The position numbers were made by a program, and so were the translations under genes. From Flavobacteriales bacterium (GTDB taxonomy: Bacteria > Bacteroidota > Bacteroidia > Flavobacteriales_C > GCA-002722245), in the NCBI GenBank assembly GCA_002717515.1, contig PBEC01000011.1, forward strand, positions 3,531-41,901: a DNA stretch of 38,371 nt, written 5' to 3'. The notes below the pieces were generated by a model. The model saw nothing but the letters and a program-made list of their open reading frames with translations. It was not told the DNA's origin and ran no database searches. Positions 27,307 to 36,471 of the stretch are shown piece by piece (positions within the stretch are counted from its first letter, which is position 1; every line of letters begins with the position of its first letter).

Positions 27307-29439
27307 TTACTTGGTATAAATAATTTCAGAAACCCCCTCAATTTTACCTATAATTCTAAACTCCGTTCTTCGGTTCAGTTGTCTACCCTCGGGGTTATCA
27401 GAACCGTCTTTGTTATCATTAGGAGCAATAGGCTTACTCTCACCATATCCCTTGGCAACAAGTCTCTTACGTGGTATTCCTTTTCCAACCAAATAATTAA
27501 CTACGGACTGTGCTCTTTGTTGCGACAACCTTTGGTTGTAAGCATCACTTCCTCGAGAATCCGTATGTGAACCAATCTCAATTTTTATATCAGGATTATC
27601 GGTTAATATTTTCAACATCGTAGTATCAATTACTGTTTTAGAGCTATCCAGTAAAGAAAACTTATCGTATTCGTAATATATGTTTTTAACAACAACTGGT
27701 TTTAGAGAGAATCTTTTCATGAAGAAGTCTTTCTCTATTGTATCAGACTTTTCTATATTTTTTGTTGAAATACTAAATGTTTGCAAGAAAAAATTCTCTG
27801 CATTTGCCTTCAAGGCATACTCTTTTCCCTTTTCAAGTTCAAAGAAATAATCCCCGTTTTCTTCAGGTAAAATTGTTTTGATAACCAACTCTCCACCTTC
27901 TATTGAATCGTCCAATAAGACAAGAGATAGTGTTATGGAGCTTGTTGTTAATGTATCGATATTTTTTTTAGATTCTTTTAACTCAAACGTTTTACCTGTA
28001 ACTCCCAAATGAACAAAATCATTTTCTTTAAAATAATATATATCGTCACAACATGTCGGATTTTTTAGTGAAACCGATCCTTTCCTATTCGAAACAAAAT
28101 ATCCAGCGTCACCATTTTTCTCCTTTGAAAAATACAACTCATCAACACCTGTGTTAATGGGATAACCAATGTTTTTTGGCTCGGACCAGTCTTTTAACTC
28201 TCCTACTGTTTTAAAAACATCAAAACCGCCGAGACCTGGCCATCCCTCCGAACTGAAATACATAGTCTTATTATCAACATTGTACCTTGGTGACATCTCA
28301 TTTAAAGCTGTGTTTATTTTATTCCCTCCGTTTTTCGGCGATTTCCAATCATTCTTTTTAGGGTCGAATTCACTGTACCAAATATCCCAACCTCCTTTAG
28401 ATCCTTCAACTCTATTGGAAACGAAGTATATAATTGGAACCTGTTTTTTGAAATCGTAGCCCATTGTTGGTTGAGTTGAATGAAAATTCTTAGCATTAAT
28501 TTCATTATTCATTTTTATGGGTTCACCCCAGGTTTCTCCGATTTCTCTGTATGAAAAATACAAATGAAAGATCAATTGTCCTCGAGCGTTTCTAATCCCG
28601 CGTGAAAAATAAAATATAGAACTATCTCTGTTAAAACATCCGTTTCCGTTTTCAGTACCTTCAACATTAAACCAACCCTCTGCAAATTCACTTTGCATAA
28701 CCCAGGTTGAATCATTCTCTTTTTTTGCTGTATAAAACTTTCTATGGGGTACTATCGATACCGAGTCTTCAAGATTAACATATACAACAGTGTCGGATCT
28801 CAACGAAGAATACAGTAGAATTGAATCATTCAAAGGTAAAGGAGATAATTCAACATGAGATTTATTTATCGAAGTATCAGGGTGATGAATCTTTAAGTCT
28901 AAGGTATCTTTGAGTATTGTAGGCGCAGACTCACATGAAGCGACATAAAGTTTGACCATTTTTCTAAAAAAAGAAGAATCCGAAGCATCTTTATAAACTT
29001 TTTTAAATTGCATGAAATTCTCTTTCGCTTTTTCATACTTTCCATTCATCATTTGCATTTGAGCCAAATAGAACTGAGATTTAGGATATTTTTTTGGTTT
29101 TGCCTGAAAAACAAGCATATACAATTTCTCAGACTTCATGTAATCTCTTGAAAGTCGGTATGCTTCAGCCAATTTATACTGATATTTTACATGTAGATTT
29201 TGAAGCCTACCTACGAACATCCCTTTTTTTTGAAGCAGAGTATCATTTTCAACCAAAAACTTATGGTAATAGGCCGTAGCTCCGAAAAAGTCTCCTTTTT
29301 TAAATGCTTTATCACCAGCCTTCCTAACTACCTTAGCTTTGGAGTTGTAAATCTTTTCATCAACCTGAGCATTGGTAACGAAGCCTGTTAAAACAGCTAA
29401 AAAAATTATAAATTTCTTAATATCTATCACAAGGAACAT
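27307..29439 (-). CDS. PorE-like T9SS OmpA protein (TPR, beta-propeller, OmpA)
   Basis: A 710-residue envelope protein. After a signal peptide (ending TNAQ) come TPR-like helices (about residues 20-165), a beta-propeller with PD40-like blades (for example FSEEGWPGLGGFD-type blades, FVSNRVEGSKGGWDIWYSEF, and GYFVSNRKG), a regulatory-like beta domain, and a peptidoglycan-binding OmpA C-terminus (HTDSRGSDAYNQRLSQQRAQ, GYGESKPIAPN, and NRRTEFRI). This order matches PorE of the type IX secretion system, but without PorE's lipid-anchor Cys. The start is uncertain: ATG at 29439, or GTG at 29430 giving a tighter signal peptide. Either start lies inside the PorP/SprF gene. Such proteins tie T9SS parts to the cell wall. 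Confidence 0.85.
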   Translation of the reverse strand: MFLVIDIKKFIIFLAVLTGFVTNAQVDEKIYNSKAKVVRKAGDKAFKKGDFFGATAYYHKFLVENDTLLQKKGMFVGRLQNLHVKYQYKLAEAYRLSRDYMKSEKLYMLVFQAKPKKYPKSQFYLAQMQMMNGKYEKAKENFMQFKKVYKDASDSSFFRKMVKLYVASCESAPTILKDTLDLKIHHPDTSINKSHVELSPLPLNDSILLYSSLRSDTVVYVNLEDSVSIVPHRKFYTAKKENDSTWVMQSEFAEGWFNVEGTENGNGCFNRDSSIFYFSRGIRNARGQLIFHLYFSYREIGETWGEPIKMNNEINAKNFHSTQPTMGYDFKKQVPIIYFVSNRVEGSKGGWDIWYSEFDPKKNDWKSPKNGGNKINTALNEMSPRYNVDNKTMYFSSEGWPGLGGFDVFKTVGELKDWSEPKNIGYPINTGVDELYFSKEKNGDAGYFVSNRKGSVSLKNPTCCDDIYYFKENDFVHLGVTGKTFELKESKKNIDTLTTSSITLSLVLLDDSIEGGELVIKTILPEENGDYFFELEKGKEYALKANAENFFLQTFSISTKNIEKSDTIEKDFFMKRFSLKPVVVKNIYYEYDKFSLLDSSKTVIDTTMLKILTDNPDIKIEIGSHTDSRGSDAYNQRLSQQRAQSVVNYLVGKGIPRKRLVAKGYGESKPIAPNDNKDGSDNPEGRQLNRRTEFRIIGKIEGVSEIIYTK

Positions 29440-30433
29440 TATAAATTTTTGGTTCACTACTTTGAGCAATATAAATCACAGACAATTCAAACGCTCCTCT
29501 GTAATGAGTTATGGAGGAAAGGTTTGAAATGTTAATATCGTAACTAAGCCCTACTTGCCATTCTTCTCTGGTTGCCCCAATAATAACATTTGCAGCATCA
29601 TAATTTCGATCGAATCCATCTCTGAAATTTAGTCCGGCAAAAACATTATTAATCTTTGACTTGTTTTCTTGCATTTTCATTTTTGCAATGAACCCCATAA
29701 TCATATCCTGAGCATTGTTTTGAAAAGAATAAAGCAAGTTGGGAGAAATAATATACTTCGAACTTAGCTTATAATTTAATCGAACATTATATGCATGCCT
29801 AATTTCTAAATTTTCAGGATTCCCAAAAAAACTTTCCTCAGGTCGATTTATGTGAAAAAAAGCAATGCCTATTTCAGGGAAAAGTTTGTCGGTAATTTGA
29901 CGAGCCCAACTCAACCCCAAATTAAAATCAAACAAATATTCATTTGTACTTGTAAAACTTTCCGCATTACCTATACCCGTTTGATTAGTAAACTCACCAA
30001 TATTCTCATCCCATTGTTCCGGATAAGAGTATTTATTAGGGTCAAGACCTTTATGCAACATTCCTAATTGAATCCCACCACTTATGTAATTTCCTTTTAT
30101 CAGCTTGTTGCATCCTCCTGAAAACATCAACTTATTTTGCATTAAGTTACCAATCGAGGAACGATCATTGACAAATTGAAAACCAGCACTCAATTCTTGT
30201 CCATAAACAGAAAAAACTCTGTCGTAACTCAAGCCCATAGTATTGAACTGCTTGTTCATTATTGAACCCCATTGGGAACGATAATTCGCCGCAATTCTGA
30301 AATCACCATCGAAACGACCCGTTTCTCCTGGGTTTAAATTCAAAGGCGAGTTCATCCATTGTGTAAAATGAATGTCCTGAGCACTTACGGCAAAAGAACA
30401 GAACAGAGATATGAAAATAAGTTTTTTTACCAT
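29417..30433 (-). CDS. PorP/SprF-family T9SS outer-membrane protein
   Basis: Predicted outer-membrane beta-barrel, 338 residues, with a signal peptide (MVKKLIFISLFCSFAVSAQ). The family opening QDIHFTQWMNSPLNLNPG, then RIAANYRSQWG and the late YDINISNLSSITHYRGAFE are diagnostic. SprF of Flavobacterium johnsoniae is needed to export the type B cargo SprB, and the divergent gene here encodes a type B cargo. I start at the ATG at 30433, which overlaps the protease stop by 7 bases; a longer frame to 30535 lies inside the protease gene and lacks a signal. The next gene overlaps this one by about 20 bases. Confidence 0.93.
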   Translation of the reverse strand: MVKKLIFISLFCSFAVSAQDIHFTQWMNSPLNLNPGETGRFDGDFRIAANYRSQWGSIMNKQFNTMGLSYDRVFSVYGQELSAGFQFVNDRSSIGNLMQNKLMFSGGCNKLIKGNYISGGIQLGMLHKGLDPNKYSYPEQWDENIGEFTNQTGIGNAESFTSTNEYLFDFNLGLSWARQITDKLFPEIGIAFFHINRPEESFFGNPENLEIRHAYNVRLNYKLSSKYIISPNLLYSFQNNAQDMIMGFIAKMKMQENKSKINNVFAGLNFRDGFDRNYDAANVIIGATREEWQVGLSYDINISNLSSITHYRGAFELSVIYIAQSSEPKIYNVPCDRY

Positions 30434-31230
30434 AAATACTTCCTTCCTGTTTTCATAATCATAAGCATACGATTCAACTGGCCTCTTGTAAAAAACTGTT
30501 CGCAAGAAGGTGTGTAATAACTCATAATGTTGCACACAGGAGGCTCATACCTTAACCCCGAAAGTGTATCGGTCAACTGAGGAGCAAGATGACAGTCCGC
30601 ATCATTTGAGCCGTTGGGATCTGCCTGTGTGTCACAAACCAAATCTCCCGTAGTTGAACAGTCATCTCCTCGAGCATTTTCTGCTCCGAAAAGAGCCGTT
30701 TCAAAAGTGTGGTACAAGCCAAAATAATGTCCTAATTCATGAGCCAAAACATCGTCCGTAAAACAACTTTTCTTCAAAAATATAGCGTCTCTTTTATTTG
30801 TGTCCGAGGGAACTGTAGTTGAGCCCATAGGAGCATAACCACAAGGAGCGGCATCAGGATCTTCATTTATAATCTCCGAAACAAAATATAAATTAATAAC
30901 ATTCTTCTTACGGTAAAGAGCAGCTATCTCCTCGTCATGTATCCCTTTAGTTATCGTATCCTGTCGATGATTAGGGAGTTCGTTAAACTCACACAAATTA
31001 AAATCAACACAAATTCCAGAAAAGCGATTGTTTACATTCTCAACAGCTGTACGAACCTGACTTTCACTAAGAGGATCAATGGAATTTGTGGTATCTGTTA
31101 GAACCCATGCAACAATAGTATAGGTCTTTCCGTAACATTCATTCGTAGAACCAAAACCACTATTGTATTGACTAATGCCAATGAAAGGGCTTATGATTAA
31201 TAAGAGTATTAAAGAGGCGGTTTTATTCAT
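30427..31230 (-). CDS. secreted M43-like (pappalysin) zinc metalloprotease
   Basis: A 267-residue protease with a signal peptide (ending IGISQ). The metzincin zinc motif HELGHYFGLYH (HExxHxxGxxH) is near residue 165. The Met-turn is CNIMSYY, near 240. Several Cys residues suggest disulfides. The family often carries a C-terminal T9SS signal; this one ends right after the catalytic domain, with no type A or B domain, so it may stay periplasmic. It is first of the M43-PorP-PorE-like operon, and its stop overlaps the PorP/SprF start. Substrate unknown; it could process the cargo or a T9SS part, which is inference. Confidence 0.9.
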   Translation of the reverse strand: MNKTASLILLLIISPFIGISQYNSGFGSTNECYGKTYTIVAWVLTDTTNSIDPLSESQVRTAVENVNNRFSGICVDFNLCEFNELPNHRQDTITKGIHDEEIAALYRKKNVINLYFVSEIINEDPDAAPCGYAPMGSTTVPSDTNKRDAIFLKKSCFTDDVLAHELGHYFGLYHTFETALFGAENARGDDCSTTGDLVCDTQADPNGSNDADCHLAPQLTDTLSGLRYEPPVCNIMSYYTPSCEQFFTRGQLNRMLMIMKTGRKYLW

Positions 31231-31245
31231 AGCAATAATTCAAGC

Positions 31246-31274
31246 CAAATATAAAATTTTAATCAGAATTTCAA
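31246..31274 (-). promoter_or_regulatory. promoter of the M43-PorP-PorE-like operon
   Basis: On the minus strand TTG (31272-31274) and TATATTTG (31246-31253) are 18 bases apart. The box ends 15 bases before the ATG. It is divergent from the PKD-protein promoter in a 104-base gap, so the two operons could be co-regulated. Confidence 0.6.
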
Positions 31275-31304
31275 GGAAAAACTTATCCAATTGCTTAAAA
31301 ATGT

Positions 31305-31312
31305 TACTTTTG
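31305..31312 (+). promoter_or_regulatory. -7 promoter box of the PKD-protein operon
   Basis: TACTTTTG fits TAnnTTTG and ends 22 bases before the TTG start codon at 31335. A TTG at 31291 is only 11 bases upstream, so the -33 element is uncertain. Confidence 0.45.
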
Positions 31313-31334
31313 TTTCAGCTAAACTAATTTTATT

Positions 31335-34300
31335 TTGAAGTCATATATCTTACCCTTAATCCTGATTTTTGTTACAAAATCCCTTTTTGTATCTGCACAG
31401 ATATCTGTTAATAAAAACAGTGGATGCGCACCTTTAACCGGGGTTCAATTTACCAGTCTAGTTAATGGTGATTGGGATTTTGGAAACGGAACAAGTGCTT
31501 CCGGCACAGATAATGGCTCAGCTATATATAGTGCACCTGGCACCTATTTTGTAACTTTTAACGACGGATCAAATGAGTTTAGAGATACCATAACTGTTTA
31601 TGGGAATCCAAATCCAGATTTTTCCGTTGTCGGATCTTCAACAGGATGTGCTCCTTTTCCTGTAACTTTCAATGATGCGTCCTCTTCAGGAGGGTCTTCA
31701 TCAATAGTAGATTGGGAATGGTCTTTTGGAAATGGAGCCGCAAGCTCTGACCCCAATCCGACCTATACCTACCCAGGTGTTGGCAACTATACCGTTTCAC
31801 TAATTGTCACAGACGACAACGGATGTGATTCAACGGCTGTAAAAACTGATCTAATTACAGTTTCCGACCCTCCAACTGCAAGTTTTATTCCTTCACCAAT
31901 GTCGTCCTGTACTGCTCCTTTGGTTGTAACCTTAACCAACAATTCAACAAACAGCACCGGAGGTACTTCTGATTTAACTTACGAATGGGATTTTGGAGAT
32001 TCTCAGACATCGTCAAGTGCTAACCCAGGAACTCACACCTATAACTCTGAGGGAAATTTTCCGATAACACTTACTGTATCGGAAAATGGAGGTTGTTCAA
32101 GGTTTCAAACCACAAACATCAATATTGGTTCTCCAGAGGCTATAATCAATGCCGCTGATACTGTTTGTATCGGAGAAAACGTACAGTACTTCAATAACTC
32201 CAACGGAGGGACTTCTTATGAATGGATTTTTGATGACGGGGGAACTTCAACATCAGAAAATCCAACTCATGCTTTCATTTCAAGCGGCAATCATTTGGTA
32301 ACTTTAATAGCAAAAGATGCTGGCTGTAATGATACCACCACAAAATCTGTTTACGTTCAAGACCCTCAAATTACATTAACCGGTAATCCCAGCTACAAAT
32401 GCGAAGAACCTTTTTGTGTTCAATTCTCAGCAACAGGCAATGAAATCGAAAATTGGGACTATCTGTTTTATGGAGGTCAAACATCTACTGAACAAAATCC
32501 AGAACATTGCTATCAACACATAGGAGGAGACGAGTATACCGTATATTATTATGGAGGGTATGTGTATGAAACAGTAGTTACAGGAACGTCAGAATACGGT
32601 TGTGAAGCAACAGCAACTTTTAGAGATACTGTTTTTCCGATAAGCGCAAATTTCGCACCAAACATAACTCAAGGTTGTGCCCCTCTAACTGTTGTTTTCC
32701 AAGATTCCTCCTCCTCAGGATCAAACATAACTTCTTATGAATACGATTTTAATGATGGTTCCACTGCAAATACCGATTCTGCAAGTCACACTTTTAATGC
32801 CGCGGGAGAATACGATGTGAGGTTAATTATCGAAAACGAAAACGGATGCAGAGACACATCCTTTGCAATACAAATTCAAGTTGGAGACTCTATTGATGTT
32901 GATTTGCAGGTTTCACCAAGTACCGTATGTATTGGAGATACTGTTGTAATAACCGACGCGACAGGAGATCCTCGAATTGATGATTATCATTTTTCAACAG
33001 ATGAAAACAGAGGTTCAGAATCTTGTCCAGGCGACTCTATTCAACAATGGTCCTATTTTAATGAAACAGGGCAGCACGATATTACTTTTTATGCAAATTA
33101 CAACGGCTGTATAAGTACAGAATTATTTTCGAATGCGATAACCGTTAACGGTCCCTCCTCTTCTTTCACCTGGTCCGGAGACTGTTCTTCACCTACAAAC
33201 ATCAACTTCACAGCTACGGTAAGTGATGTCGACAGCATTTACTGGTATTTTGGTGACGGAGACACTTTGTCTTCCGACGATTTATCGGACACTACCGTCA
33301 CTCATTCCTACGATACCTCTGGAGACTATACAGTTGTCCTAATTTCAACGAACAATTCAACAGGCTGCGATAACGACACAAACACAATGGTTGTTAAAGT
33401 AAGGATGCTGAAAGCTATAATCGACGTTGATTCCATACATTGCCTTGGCGATCTTACTGCATCAGGCGAAAACTCTATTGATGTAGAAGGAGACTGTAAT
33501 AATTCATATCGATGGGATCTGGGAGACGGAACAACAATGCATTTATCCGATGATCCTTCGTGGACCGGTAACCACCTAGGCCATCCAACCGATACAGGAA
33601 CATACACCATACGTTTAATGGTTTATGACGTGAACGGATGTAGAGATACAGCTGAAGCAGATGTTGTTATTACGGATTTATATGCCGGATTTTCAACGGA
33701 TACAACAACAGGCTGCATTCCTCTTACAATTAACTTTACCGACACATCATGGAGCGCAACAAATATACAAAATTGGACTTGGAGCTTTGGAGATGGAAAT
33801 TTCGGAAACGGTTCAACAACAAGTAACACCTATACCGACAATACCACTCTCAACTACACTGTAACATTAACAGTAATCGACTCTCTGGGGTGTACAGATA
33901 GCGAAAATATAATAATTTCTCCCATAATTCCCGACTCGAACTTTACAGTGAATGATCAAAGAATTTGCGTAGGAGAAGAAGTCACTTTTACTGTAAGTAA
34001 TCAAAACTCCATGAGTAATGCTGTTTGGAATTTTGGAGGTCAGGGATCTTCTTCAGAACTCAATCCTACTTTCCAATTTGATGCATCTGGAGATTACACT
34101 ATTCATGTACAACTTACCGACACGAATGGCTGTAATTCCGAAAGAACCCGAACTGAATATGTAATGGTTGACGATTATCCAACAGCTGGGTTTAACACAA
34201 GTGTTGACAGCATAGGAATCATTTGCCATCCCGCTAACATTACCTTTACTGACACCTCAGTTGTAACCTTCGGAACAACCAGTTTTGGATCGAGAACTTG

Positions 34301-35735
34301 GGATTTGGGTGTTGGAAGCCCTATTCTTCCTACAGAAGAAGTTACATGGAATTACAATGAACCCGGAACCTATGTTATCACACTTATAGAAGAGACCTGG
34401 AACGGGTGTAAAGATACTATTGTTGACTCAATCAATATTGTAGGTCCTCTTGCTGATTTTTCCGTGAGTGAGTCCATAATTTGTATAGGTGATGAAATCA
34501 CTTTTAATATCACAGATTCATCCGACATTTTTGCTTACCTGTGGGGGTTTGGTGACGCAACAGGAACAGACACTACATATCTATCTGAAGTAAGTAGTGC
34601 AGAAGTCACGAACCGCTATACAAGTGTACCCGATGGGGGAAGTACTGTCGTGCAGCTTGTTGTTTGGAGTGAGGCATTTGCATGTGCCTATGCTGTTGAT
34701 AAAACGGTAAACCTTCACAATATAGAGGCAAAGTTTGGATTCGAGGACTCCACAGTCTGTTTGGATGTGGAAGTGGTTTTTGCAGATAGCTCATTAGCCA
34801 ACTCAACAACACTTTATTCTTGGGACGTAAATGGAGATGGTGTTTTTGAAACGTTCCCTTCTAGTAATAATATTCCCGATGCTAGTTATAACTCTCCAGG
34901 AAGCTACCCTGTCACCCTTATTTTAGACGATCCCACTTCAGGATGTATTGACACTGCGGTAAAACAACTTTTGATTCACTCTCTACCCACAATCTCAGCA
35001 ACAGACGGAGAAACTTGTAGTGGAGATACAGCATTAATTATTGCAAGCGGAGGAGACTCATATGTTTGGACCGGTTTTGAGACCATTGTAGACATAAATA
35101 CAGATTCTGCATACGCGTTCCCCTCCGAAACTACAACCTACACGGTAACTGGAACCGATACAAACAACTGTGTAAGCACTGCAACAGCTGTTGTAAACAT
35201 TGTCCGAGAAAAAGAATTTATTCGAGTAGATACCTGTATAATTATTGGAGACTCTGTCACCATCGGTTTTGATTATGGTGAAGGATTTACCTATGACTGG
35301 AGCGAAGGGCCAACAGATTTTCTGGAGTGCTTAACCTGTCCCGTTCAAACCATTCACATTACTGAGGAAGTAGATTCAATTCTTTTCGAAGTTTTATACT
35401 CCGATTCATTAGGCTGTTTCCCAAAAATAAACGAGTACAACATTTGTGTAGAAGATAAATATACTGTTGATGTCCCCTCTGCATTTACTCCCGACGCATC
35501 AGGATATAACGATGTCGTAAAGGTTAATGGCCACGGAATAAAAGAACTTATTTACTTTAGAATTTATAACAGATGGGGTGAATTGGTTTTTGAAACAAAT
35601 GAATTAAGCCAAGGGTGGGATGGTATTTACAAAGGAAATACTCAAGGCGTCGAAACCTTTGTTTACCAAGCAAAAGTAAAGTTCTATAACGATAAATTTG
35701 GTGAAAAAGGAGGAGACATCACTTTAATTCGCTAA
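31335..35735 (+). CDS. giant PKD-repeat surface protein with T9SS type B sorting domain
   Basis: A 1466-residue exported protein, most likely an adhesin or cell-surface filament. The signal peptide (KSYILPLILIFVTKSLFVSAQ) starts straight after a TTG codon; an in-frame TAA lies 13 bases upstream and no ATG fits, so TTG is the start. About 15 PKD-like or related beta domains of 80-90 residues follow, with motifs such as WDFGDG-type turns, NPTYTYPGVGNYTVSL, and DNGC/NGCRD. Nearly every domain has two Cys, suggesting one disulfide each. The last about 85 residues are a CHU_C (type B) domain: PSAFTPD, YNDVVKVNGHGI, FRIYNRWGELVFET, WDGIYKGN. Its stop overlaps the FkbM start by 1 base. By eye it is less A-rich than its neighbours. 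Confidence 0.93.
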   Translation: MKSYILPLILIFVTKSLFVSAQISVNKNSGCAPLTGVQFTSLVNGDWDFGNGTSASGTDNGSAIYSAPGTYFVTFNDGSNEFRDTITVYGNPNPDFSVVGSSTGCAPFPVTFNDASSSGGSSSIVDWEWSFGNGAASSDPNPTYTYPGVGNYTVSLIVTDDNGCDSTAVKTDLITVSDPPTASFIPSPMSSCTAPLVVTLTNNSTNSTGGTSDLTYEWDFGDSQTSSSANPGTHTYNSEGNFPITLTVSENGGCSRFQTTNINIGSPEAIINAADTVCIGENVQYFNNSNGGTSYEWIFDDGGTSTSENPTHAFISSGNHLVTLIAKDAGCNDTTTKSVYVQDPQITLTGNPSYKCEEPFCVQFSATGNEIENWDYLFYGGQTSTEQNPEHCYQHIGGDEYTVYYYGGYVYETVVTGTSEYGCEATATFRDTVFPISANFAPNITQGCAPLTVVFQDSSSSGSNITSYEYDFNDGSTANTDSASHTFNAAGEYDVRLIIENENGCRDTSFAIQIQVGDSIDVDLQVSPSTVCIGDTVVITDATGDPRIDDYHFSTDENRGSESCPGDSIQQWSYFNETGQHDITFYANYNGCISTELFSNAITVNGPSSSFTWSGDCSSPTNINFTATVSDVDSIYWYFGDGDTLSSDDLSDTTVTHSYDTSGDYTVVLISTNNSTGCDNDTNTMVVKVRMLKAIIDVDSIHCLGDLTASGENSIDVEGDCNNSYRWDLGDGTTMHLSDDPSWTGNHLGHPTDTGTYTIRLMVYDVNGCRDTAEADVVITDLYAGFSTDTTTGCIPLTINFTDTSWSATNIQNWTWSFGDGNFGNGSTTSNTYTDNTTLNYTVTLTVIDSLGCTDSENIIISPIIPDSNFTVNDQRICVGEEVTFTVSNQNSMSNAVWNFGGQGSSSELNPTFQFDASGDYTIHVQLTDTNGCNSERTRTEYVMVDDYPTAGFNTSVDSIGIICHPANITFTDTSVVTFGTTSFGSRTWDLGVGSPILPTEEVTWNYNEPGTYVITLIEETWNGCKDTIVDSINIVGPLADFSVSESIICIGDEITFNITDSSDIFAYLWGFGDATGTDTTYLSEVSSAEVTNRYTSVPDGGSTVVQLVVWSEAFACAYAVDKTVNLHNIEAKFGFEDSTVCLDVEVVFADSSLANSTTLYSWDVNGDGVFETFPSSNNIPDASYNSPGSYPVTLILDDPTSGCIDTAVKQLLIHSLPTISATDGETCSGDTALIIASGGDSYVWTGFETIVDINTDSAYAFPSETTTYTVTGTDTNNCVSTATAVVNIVREKEFIRVDTCIIIGDSVTIGFDYGEGFTYDWSEGPTDFLECLTCPVQTIHITEEVDSILFEVLYSDSLGCFPKINEYNICVEDKYTVDVPSAFTPDASGYNDVVKVNGHGIKELIYFRIYNRWGELVFETNELSQGWDGIYKGNTQGVETFVYQAKVKFYNDKFGEKGGDITLIR

Positions 35736-36471
35736 TGAGCCTTCTAAGAAAACTTCAATTTAAATTCGTACAAAGTATTCTCGAAATAAACGAACGTTTA
35801 TTTTTTCAGAAAAAAATACGTCGGTTAGTAAAATCCATACTACCAGAAAATGTAGAGGTTATTTTTGATATCGGGGCCAACAGGGGACAATCTATTTTTT
35901 TATTTAAAAAGTGGTTTCCAAAAGCAAAACTTTACTCTTTTGAACCCAATCCCAAATTGTTTTTGCAACTAAAAAAAAATATAAAAAAAACAGTAAAATC
36001 CAATTGTATGAATTGGCTTTAAGTGATGAAAACGGAACAAAGATTTTCAATGAAAATTTATTCCACTCATCCTCGACATTAGAAAATGTAAACCCTGATT
36101 CTGTTTATCTTAAAAAAAAAGCAAAACTGCTGGGCGTATCTCCAGAAAAACTAATATTAAAATCATATCCTGTTAAAATCAAACCGTTAAGTATGGTAAT
36201 TGATGAACTTAAATTAAACAAAGTTGATTTTATCAAAATCGATGTAGAGGGACATGAATTAAAATGTTTGGATGGCCTTTTTCGTAACTTGAAAGCGGAA
36301 GTTAAATGCATTCAAGTAGAGATTAACTCCAACGATTTATACGGAAAAAAGAAAGGTTCAAATGAAATTTTTGATTTGATGAATAAAAATGGTTTTAAAA
36401 ACTACAAAATAATCAAACACGGCTTCGGAAACTTTTCAGATGTAGTATTTTGGAAATCTTTTTCGCTATGA
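35735..36471 (+). pseudogene. FkbM-family methyltransferase, split by a one-base frame change at poly-A
   Basis: SAM-dependent methyltransferase of the FkbM type, which often O-methylates sugars or glycans. Frame 1 (35735-36022) holds the SAM motif VIFDIGANRGQSIFLF and FEPNPKLFLQL. Frame 2 (from about 35971 to 36471) holds ELALSDENGTKIF and the family motif IKIDVEGHE. The frames join only if one base is gained (or the ribosome slips back one) at A9 (35971-35979) or A8 (35983-35990), giving about 245 residues, normal for the family. The coding order, both motifs and the normal downstream stop are otherwise intact. The ATG overlaps the PKD-protein stop (TAATG), and the stop overlaps the lipoprotein ATG (ATGA). 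It may be functional through slippage or phase change, or a sequence error; I label it pseudogene because it is broken as read. Confidence 0.85.
35971..35990 (+). repeat. two poly-A runs (A9 and A8), slippery sites
   Basis: A9 at 35971-35979 and A8 at 35983-35990, each containing an A AAA AAA heptamer in register with frame 1 (35971-35977 and 35983-35989). A -1 shift at either joins the two halves of the FkbM gene. The runs are also prone to polymerase slippage and sequencing error. Confidence 0.85.

Noticed and set aside
35707-35713. Shine-Dalgarno-like AAGGAGG upstream of the FkbM gene
   Set aside because: It is 21 bases before the ATG, too far, and is coding sequence (KGGD) of the type B sorting domain; such sites are little used in this group.
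31335-35735. PKD-repeat DNA as possible CRISPR or satellite repeat
   Set aside because: The repeats are protein-level domains of 80-90 codons with diverged DNA; no short identical repeats with unique spacers.
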